Shown here one piece after another: positions 23,169-27,640 of a DNA stretch of 27,640 nt. Within the stretch, counting starts at the first letter, position 1; the number at the start of each line of letters is the position of its first letter. Where the stretch lies: the NCBI GenBank assembly GCA_964497515.1, contig CAZCCV010000031.1, positions 1 through 27,640 on the forward strand. The letters run 5' to 3'. The position numbers and the translations under genes were made by a program. The notes beneath the pieces are model-generated. The model was not told where the DNA came from and searched no databases. It worked only from the letters and a program-made list of their open reading frames with translations. The DNA is from CAZCCV01 sp964497515. GTDB lineage: Bacteria > Armatimonadota > UBA5829 > DTLH01.

Positions 23169-24299
23169 TTATCTCGCCAATTCAACAATCTTAGCCGCTG
23201 CTTCCTGCATAGTAGTTGCAGGAATCAATTTGCTGCCTTCCAGTATCTTCTGACCAGCCTCAGCCATCGTTCCGGTGAGCCTCGCGACTATGGGCACATT
23301 AATCTCCATTGTTGAAGTAGCTTCAAGAATCCCTTTCGCAACCTCATCGCAGCGAGTAATGCCGCCGAATACGTTGAAAAAGACACCTTTCACTTTGGGA
23401 TCCATCAGAACGACCTCAAGGGCGCTTCGAACCATATCTGCCTGTGCGCCTCCTCCGATATCGAGGAAGTTTGCTGCTGCGCCGCCGGCTCGCTTCACTT
23501 CATCGAGCGTAGCCATAACCAACCCGGCACCATTTCCGAGGATTCCAATATGCCCATCGAGTTTAACGTACTGAATCCCGCGTCGGTGCGCTTCTGCTTC
23601 AATCGGATCTTCTTCGCTCTCTTCTTTGTATTCGCTGAACTCAGGGTGCCTGAACAGTGCGTTATCGTCGATATTAATCTTCGCATCTGCAGCTATCAAT
23701 TCGCCTTGTTTCGTGAGTACCAGAGGGTTGATCTCGGCAAGGGATGCATCTGAGTCGACGTACGCCTGATACAGTGCCCGCAGGAACTTAGTCACCTGAT
23801 TGACTATCTCTCTTGGCAGCGCCGCATCGAGTGCGACCTGGCGTATCTGATAGTCCATCAACCCGACAAACGGGTCTACGTGGAGCTTCGCGATTTTCTC
23901 TGGAGTGGTTGCAGCAACTTCTTCTATGTCAACCCCACCAGCAGCGCTGACCATAACAACATTCTTCTGGGCGTTTCGATCCAAGGTAATGCCAAGATAG
24001 TATTCCTGATCGATATCTATAGCGCGTTCAACCAGGACTTTCAAAACAGTAAGCCCCTTGATCTGCATACCGATAATCTGTTCAGCAGAGCTATGAGCCT
24101 CTGCAGGATTCTTGGCGACTTTGACGCCGCCAGCTTTGCCACGCCCGCCTACGTGAACCTGAGCTTTAACAACCACAGGGTTCTTCATCTGTTCGGCTAA
24201 TCGAAGCGCATCTGCCGCAGTTGTACACACCTCACCATCGGGGATTGGCACCCCATACTGTTTCAGCACTTGCTTTGCCTGATATTCGTGTATCTTCAA
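23169..24299 (-). CDS. sucC: Succinyl-CoA synthetase beta subunit
   Basis: Nucleotide-binding beta chain of succinyl-CoA synthetase, 376 aa. The N-terminal ATP-grasp domain begins MKIHEYQAKQVLKQYGVPIP and contains VVKAQVHVGGRGKAGGVK (the phosphate-binding region). The C-terminal flavodoxin-like half has FLDIGGGAQADMV and the power-helix segment GVFFNVFGGITRCDEVAKG. The metal-binding AEINPLVLTKQGE is intact. Start codon TTG 24299 with GGGAG seven bases upstream. ATP versus GTP specificity cannot be read safely. It lies 38 bases after korC and 14 before sucD. Confidence 0.97.
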   Translation of the reverse strand: MKIHEYQAKQVLKQYGVPIPDGEVCTTAADALRLAEQMKNPVVVKAQVHVGGRGKAGGVKVAKNPAEAHSSAEQIIGMQIKGLTVLKVLVERAIDIDQEYYLGITLDRNAQKNVVMVSAAGGVDIEEVAATTPEKIAKLHVDPFVGLMDYQIRQVALDAALPREIVNQVTKFLRALYQAYVDSDASLAEINPLVLTKQGELIAADAKINIDDNALFRHPEFSEYKEESEEDPIEAEAHRRGIQYVKLDGHIGILGNGAGLVMATLDEVKRAGGAAANFLDIGGGAQADMVRSALEVVLMDPKVKGVFFNVFGGITRCDEVAKGILEATSTMEINVPIVARLTGTMAEAGQKILEGSKLIPATTMQEAAAKIVELAR

Positions 24300-24337
24300 A
24301 GCCTATCTCCCATTCCCTACCAATAAACGGCTTAGAT

Positions 24338-24880
24338 TTATCTGTTTTCGACCGCTTCAAACCCCGCGTGCAGAGCTTTCAGATTGATCTCTTCTGTCCC
24401 TTTCGGAACGCGCGCCAGCACTGCCTTTTCGATTGCTTCCTTGCTTACAACTTTGCTTACTGCGGTAATAGCTCCCAGTGCCACAATATTCGCGACGATA
24501 GTCTTACCGGTCGTTTCCTTAGCGAGTGAAGTTAGAGGCAGCGAAATGACATTAGGCATTTTTGGTGGATTTTCGACGAATACGCTGTCGAAGATCGCAA
24601 TACCAGTGCTTTTGAGATCATCGATGTAGCGGTTGCAAGCCTCCTGAGTCATAGCGAGCAGAAGATCCGGTGATGTAACCTTGGGGTAGTCGATCTCGGC
24701 ATCGCTTATTACAACCTCCGATTTGCTCGCACCGCCGCGAGACTCCGGACCGTAACTCTGCGTCTGCACTGCTTCCTTACCTTCGTGGATAGACGCAGCT
24801 TCCGCAAGAATTATTCCGGCCAGAATAAGCCCTTGCCCCCCAGAGCCGGAAAGCCGGACCTCGTATCTGTTGTCGCTCAT
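24338..24880 (-). CDS. korC: 2-Oxoglutarate:ferredoxin oxidoreductase gamma subunit
   Basis: Gamma chain (180 aa) of the ferredoxin-dependent 2-oxoacid oxidoreductase. The family start VRLSGSGGQGLILAGIILAE (9-28) and the block TQSYGPESRGGASKSEVVIS (40-60) are textbook for KorC/PorC. It helps bind CoA and close the active site. GGGAGGCGG precedes ATG 24880, 16 bases after korB ends. Together with korD, korA and korB it completes a four-subunit enzyme: 2-oxoglutarate plus CoA and oxidised ferredoxin to succinyl-CoA, CO2 and reduced ferredoxin, or the reverse. Confidence 0.94.
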   Translation of the reverse strand: MSDNRYEVRLSGSGGQGLILAGIILAEAASIHEGKEAVQTQSYGPESRGGASKSEVVISDAEIDYPKVTSPDLLLAMTQEACNRYIDDLKSTGIAIFDSVFVENPPKMPNVISLPLTSLAKETTGKTIVANIVALGAITAVSKVVSKEAIEKAVLARVPKGTEEINLKALHAGFEAVENR

Positions 24881-24896
24881 ATCTGATCCGCCTCCC

Positions 24897-25712
24897 TTAT
24901 ACCTTCCCCTGGGCTTTTGCTATGATTTTTTCGTACTGCTCGCAATATTCCGGAGCCGGCTGATTGTACAATTCACCTATAACAAACCTGTCGCCGATCT
25001 CTTCCGGTGTGAGTCCCGCAGCCTCTTTTCTGCCTATGGCGTGTTCCTTCTGCCGCTTCATCATCTCCACTGCGCCACCTATTCTATTCATCCTGCCAAA
25101 GTAGATAGGACACTGAGTGATGACCTCAACAATAGAAAACCCCTTGTTGGTGATGGCCTTCTCGATAAGGTTCGGCAGCACTTTTGCGTGATACGCGGTG
25201 CTCCTTGCAACGTACGTTGCGCCGGCAGCCTCTGCCAGCTTGCATATATCGAAGGGTCGCTCAGCGTTTCCGTAAGGTGCGGTTGTGCCGACCGCTCCTG
25301 TTGGGGTTGCAGGGGAATACTGCCCACTTGTCATACCGTACGTGGAGTTGTTGAAGAGCAAGACAGTGACATCTATGTTTCTTCTGGCTGCGTGGATCAG
25401 ATGATTTCCGCCTATAGCAGTACTATCTCCATCGCCAGTGACTACAATTACATTCATCTCGGGCTTTGCCAGTTTGATTCCGGTAGCAAACGGCAGTGCA
25501 CGGCCGTGCGTGGTGTGAAGAGTGTTGAAGTCGACGTAACCTGTAGCACGGCTCGAACACCCGATCCCGGAGACCATAGCCACGTTGTCTTTCTCGAGCC
25601 CGAGTTTATCTACAGCCGACAGTATAGCGTAAAGGACTATTCCGTTGCCGCAGCCTGCACACCAGATGTGGGGGAAGGTCTGCTTTCGGAGGTAATGCTT
25701 GATGTCACCCAA
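24897..25712 (-). CDS. korB: 2-Oxoglutarate:ferredoxin oxidoreductase beta subunit (TPP-binding)
   Basis: Beta chain, 271 aa, binds thiamine diphosphate. Seen: HIWCAGCGNGIVLYAI (Cys18, Cys21; the CxGCG block), GIGCSSRATGYVDFNTLH, and the TPP-magnesium motif VTGDGDSTAIGGNHLIHAARR ending in NNSTYGMTSGQYSP. The KorB-type GRMNRIG region near residue 210 (YFGRMNRIGGA) supports 2-oxoglutarate over pyruvate. The start is TTG 25712, with AAGGGG seven bases upstream. Its first 76 bases overlap the end of korA in another frame, which is unusually long for an operon junction. Confidence 0.94.
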   Translation of the reverse strand: MGDIKHYLRKQTFPHIWCAGCGNGIVLYAILSAVDKLGLEKDNVAMVSGIGCSSRATGYVDFNTLHTTHGRALPFATGIKLAKPEMNVIVVTGDGDSTAIGGNHLIHAARRNIDVTVLLFNNSTYGMTSGQYSPATPTGAVGTTAPYGNAERPFDICKLAEAAGATYVARSTAYHAKVLPNLIEKAITNKGFSIVEVITQCPIYFGRMNRIGGAVEMMKRQKEHAIGRKEAAGLTPEEIGDRFVIGELYNQPAPEYCEQYEKIIAKAQGKV

Positions 25713-26845
25713 TTGTAAACCCCTTCGATCTTATCGAGCACCTGGGCAGGAGTAAACATTTCCCAAGTGACAAGCGATTGTGCTACTACTTCTGTCATTC
25801 CGTGTGCTGCACGTTCCACTTCGCGCACCATCATCCCAAGATTCATCTCCGGGACTATGATTGCATCCACCTGAGCAGCGACCTGGCGAATCAGTTCGTC
25901 CGGGAAAGGCCAAAGAGTTACAGCCTGAATAAGCCCGGCTTTGATACCTTTCTCTCTGGCGGCTCTGACTGCGCCCAAGGCAGAACGCGACGTGCACCCG
26001 TATGCAAAGACTGCTATCTGAGCATCGTCCAGATAGTAGTTCCGAGTCTCGATGATCTCTTCTCTGTGGTTCTCTATCTTGCGATTCAATCTTTCGTGAA
26101 GATCGCTAATCTTCTGCGGTTTCTGGGTAGTAAAACCGGTCTCATCGTGAGTCAGCCCGGTTATATGGTATCGGTAGCCTTCGCCAAAGCTGGCCATAGG
26201 AGGAACATCCGTCTCGGAATCTGCACGATACGGCAGATAGTCCTCAGGAGCACAAGTAGGCTTAGGGCGCGAGGCAACTTCCAAGCTCTGAAGCGCGCCG
26301 ATATCCACCTTTTCTCTCATATGCGCTACGATTTCGTCGGACAGCAACACGACCGGCACTCGGAATCTCTCCGACAGGTTGAAAGAGCGCACCGTAAGTT
26401 CGTACATATCTTTCACCGATGCGCAGGAGAGCACAATTATCGGATGATCACCGTGAGTGCCCCACCTTGCCTGCATAACATCGCCCTGAGCCGGTGATGT
26501 GGGTGAACCAGTGCTTGGACCGGCTCGCATAACGTTAACTACAACACAAGGGATCTCAGTAAACGAAGCGTAGCCCAGGTTCTCTTGTTTGAGAGAAAAC
26601 CCTGGTCCGCTTGTGGCTGTCATCGCCTTTGTTCCGGTAAGCGATGCCCCGCAGACTGCAGCCATCGACGCGATTTCGTCTTCCATCTGGATGAACTTTC
26701 CACCCACCTGAGGAAGTCTGCGGGCTAGTATCTCTGCTATCTCGCTCGATGGAGTAATGGGATAGCCTGCAAAGAACCGGCATCCGGCAAAAATCGCGCC
26801 TTCTGCACATGCTTCATTGCCCTGCATAAACCTAGCACTGCTCAT
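25637..26845 (-). CDS. korA: 2-Oxoglutarate:ferredoxin oxidoreductase alpha subunit
   Basis: Alpha chain, 402 aa, binding the pyrimidine end of TPP and the oxoacid. Visible: EGAIFAGCRFFAGYPITPSSE (hallmark YPITPSSE), GASLTGTKAMTATSGPGFSL, and the middle-domain STGSPTSPAQGDVMQARWG. The C-terminal domain ends near VLDKIEGV; after that 27 residues (YNWVTSS onward to AAATE) are read from DNA that also encodes the first residues of KorB. ATG 26845 overlaps the korD stop (ATGA), so it is translationally coupled. The extra tail has no family counterpart that I recognise. Confidence 0.95.
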   Translation of the reverse strand: MSSARFMQGNEACAEGAIFAGCRFFAGYPITPSSEIAEILARRLPQVGGKFIQMEDEIASMAAVCGASLTGTKAMTATSGPGFSLKQENLGYASFTEIPCVVVNVMRAGPSTGSPTSPAQGDVMQARWGTHGDHPIIVLSCASVKDMYELTVRSFNLSERFRVPVVLLSDEIVAHMREKVDIGALQSLEVASRPKPTCAPEDYLPYRADSETDVPPMASFGEGYRYHITGLTHDETGFTTQKPQKISDLHERLNRKIENHREEIIETRNYYLDDAQIAVFAYGCTSRSALGAVRAAREKGIKAGLIQAVTLWPFPDELIRQVAAQVDAIIVPEMNLGMMVREVERAAHGMTEVVAQSLVTWEMFTPAQVLDKIEGVYNWVTSSITSESRPSPTSGVQAAATE

Positions 26846-27078
26846 TTCGTTGCCTCACTGGGAATAATCTGGATGGCAAAGTCCGGGCAGTGGACTTCAC
26901 AGAGCCCGCAGTTGATGCACAGGCTCTCGTCGGTCACCCTCACCTTCTGGTCGAGACCCTCAGCTTCCAGGATCTTCTTAGGGCAGAAGAAAATGCATAT
27001 TCCGCAGCCCTTGCACCAGTCTTGATTGATGATGACTCTGTACTTCGGCTTCGCCGCAGCTTGCTTTGTTTCAGTCAT
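26842..27078 (-). CDS. korD: Ferredoxin-type delta subunit, 2x[4Fe-4S]
   Basis: A 78-aa dicluster ferredoxin subunit carrying electrons between the oxidoreductase core and external ferredoxin. Cluster motifs: Cys22, 25, 28, 32 (WCKGCGICIFFCPKK) and Cys54, 57, 60, 64 (CINCGLCEVHCPD). The N-terminal strand VIINQDWCKGC is typical of KorD/VorD. First clear gene of korDABC-sucCD; its stop overlaps korA by four bases. The ribosome site before ATG 27078 is weak (GGGTGGGA). An upstream open frame ends at 27071 overlapping this start by eight bases, so coupling to a leader peptide is possible. Confidence 0.94.
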   Translation of the reverse strand: MTETKQAAAKPKYRVIINQDWCKGCGICIFFCPKKILEAEGLDQKVRVTDESLCINCGLCEVHCPDFAIQIIPSEATK

Positions 27079-27382
27079 AGTAGTCCCACCCGACAGCCAA
27101 CATAGGAAGCGGCTGTTGTATCACTGAATATAGTGTATCACTGAAGTAATCGTTTGAGGGAGGAAGAGTGTTATCGATAAGGAGGGCACAAGCAGAAAAA
27201 ACAGCAGCAGAACCTCCGTTATCCGGTCTGAGCGACCAGAAGGCACTGCGCAAGCACAACTCCTGAACGTCTATGTCGACACGAACCATATTGCAGCGGT
27301 TCCCAAGAGAATAGGAGCACATATCTTCGTTGATAGTCCTTTGCCTGTCTGTGTGAAGCCCGGCAGCCCCCTGCCGCTTCAC
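27071..27382 (-). CDS. Doubtful leader open frame upstream of korD
   Basis: A 103-codon open frame with GTG at 27382. AAAGGAGAGG sits immediately before it, slightly too close (three bases from GGAG to GTG). It ends in an ATGACTGA overlap with korD. The translated chain is not like any family I know and is rich in Cys, Trp and Asn, and a GC hairpin lies just after the start. It may be a real small gene, a leader peptide that couples translation to korD, or untranslated leader RNA. The codon pattern does not decide it. Confidence 0.3.
   Translation of the reverse strand: MKRQGAAGLHTDRQRTINEDMCSYSLGNRCNMVRVDIDVQELCLRSAFWSLRPDNGGSAAVFSACALLIDNTLPPSNDYFSDTLYSVIQQPLPMLAVGWDYYD
27117..27145. repeat. 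12-bp direct repeat upstream of korD
   Basis: TGTATCACTGAA occurs twice, at 27117-27128 and 27134-27145, with a 5-base spacer (17 bp start to start). A CACT/AGTG inverted pair lies within the unit. It is 39-67 bases upstream of the korD ATG. The size and spacing suit a binding site for a regulator, but it is within a possible open frame and could be chance. Confidence 0.4.
27361..27376 (-). promoter_or_regulatory. GC hairpin in the korD leader
   Basis: CGGCAG (27361-27366) pairs with CTGCCG (27371-27376) around a four-base loop. On the minus-strand transcript it would sit about 25 nt after the predicted start and just after the GTG of the doubtful leader frame. No T-run follows, so it is not a terminator. 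Confidence 0.3.
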
Positions 27383-27405
27383 CCTCTCCTTTATATCTTA
27401 GCACA

Positions 27406-27434
27406 ACTGTAGCATGAATACCATTTAGAGCCAA
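27406..27434 (-). promoter_or_regulatory. Possible promoter of the korDABC-sucCD operon
   Basis: Minus strand: TTGGCT (27434-27429), 17-base spacer, TACAGT (27411-27406), four of six matches in each box. It would start transcription near 27399 and give a leader of about 320 nt ahead of korD. A TATAAA nearby (about 27394-27389) is an alternative -10 with no -35. Confidence 0.35.
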
Positions 27435-27462
27435 GTGCTGGGTGCATGTCAGATATCCGGAA

Positions 27463-27640
27463 TCAGGCCGCTAATCTGGCTCCCTCGATAATATAGTCTG
27501 TTCTTCTATTTAATACAGCCGAACGCAGATGAGCTATTGCCTCTATTCCGGGTTTCTTCCAGCGCATGCCGGGCCCTTTTAGTCTGCCTGTTATAGCAGA
27601 GGGACTATGTCCCCTTTTTTGCAAAGGGAAAATGTCCCCT
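27463..27640 (-). pseudogene. C-terminal end of a probable transposase (runs off the window)
   Basis: An open minus-strand frame enters from the window end and stops with TGA at 27465-27463; 58 codons are visible. Its segment RLKGPGMRWKKPGIEAIAHL, then RSAVLNRR, resembles the C-terminal block of ISKra4-type and related DDE transposases (pattern R-MK-x-G-M-x-W-s-x-x-G-A-x-A-I-x-x-LR). It cannot be told whether the whole gene is intact. The outermost 40 bases also hold ATGTCCCCT repeats. The assignment is by eye from a short fragment. Confidence 0.4.
27601..27640. repeat. GTCCC repeats at the window edge
   Basis: ATGTCCCCT occurs at 27607-27615 and 27632-27640, 25 bp apart, and GGGAC-TAT-GTCCC (27601-27613) is an inverted repeat. 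Short GGGAC/GTCCC palindromes of this sort are common at the ends of insertion sequences or in REP-like elements. The element cannot be bounded because the window stops. Confidence 0.4.

Noticed and set aside
24870..25718. 282-codon open frame on the plus strand
   Set aside because: It is antisense to korB, which has all the TPP and cysteine motifs.
27117..27145. CRISPR or other tandem array
   Set aside because: Only two 12-bp copies with a 5-bp spacer, far below array size, and no cas genes in the window.
27219..27434. 71-codon minus-strand open frame overlapping the korD leader
   Set aside because: It crosses the likely promoter, has no ribosome site and competes with a better frame ending at korD.

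Overview
The window looks like part of a bacterial chromosome of medium GC, probably from an anaerobe. It is dense with genes, uses Shine-Dalgarno sites throughout, uses GTG and TTG starts often, and carries sigma-A-type promoters with 16-17 bp spacers. The anaerobic reading rests on a ferredoxin-dependent 2-oxoglutarate oxidoreductase (korDABC) in place of a 2-oxoglutarate dehydrogenase, and on a NADH/Fe-S/flavin module of the kind seen in fermenters and syntrophs. I cannot fix the phylum; Armatimonadota, Chloroflexota or Bacillota-like lineages would all fit.

Layout. (1) 1-2500, minus strand: a glycyl-tRNA synthetase and dGTPase pair. (2) 2699-8529, mixed small units: a cytidylate-kinase-like protein, a membrane-anchored SRPBCC protein, a CBS-GGDEF protein with an unassigned C-terminal domain, a two-helix membrane protein next to a tiny TRAM-like protein, two tandem TrkA NAD-binding proteins (minus), and a divergent helix-turn-helix/coiled-coil protein. 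(3) 8630-13789, plus strand: arginine operon argD-argF-argG-(DUF3795)-argH. (4) 13832-18781, minus strand: a small orphan gene, then an operon nuoE-like, nuoF-like, 2Fe-2S/4Fe-4S subunit, FMN-dependent glutamate-synthase-type barrel, closed by a strong terminator. (5) 19180-22264, plus strand: a GH127 beta-L-arabinofuranosidase with its own promoter and terminator, then an aldo/keto reductase. (6) 22279-27078, minus strand: korD-korA-korB-korC-sucC-sucD, interconverting 2-oxoglutarate, succinyl-CoA and succinate. (7) 27079-27640: a long leader with repeats and what looks like the C-terminal end of a transposase running off the window.

How it fits together. The kor-suc operon joins reduced ferredoxin to 2-oxoglutarate/succinyl-CoA/succinate chemistry, with ATP or GTP made or used at the ligase step. 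2-Oxoglutarate and glutamate link this to the arginine operon (ArgD uses glutamate/2-oxoglutarate). The nuoEFG-like operon plausibly passes electrons between NAD(H), ferredoxin and the FMN barrel protein. That four-gene operon is the most interesting system here: the barrel lacks the usual glutamate-synthase 3Fe-4S cysteines and amidotransferase domain and has a new N-terminal four-cysteine motif, while its partner subunit has an unusually cysteine-rich tail. No tRNA, rRNA, CRISPR array or complete insertion sequence was found.
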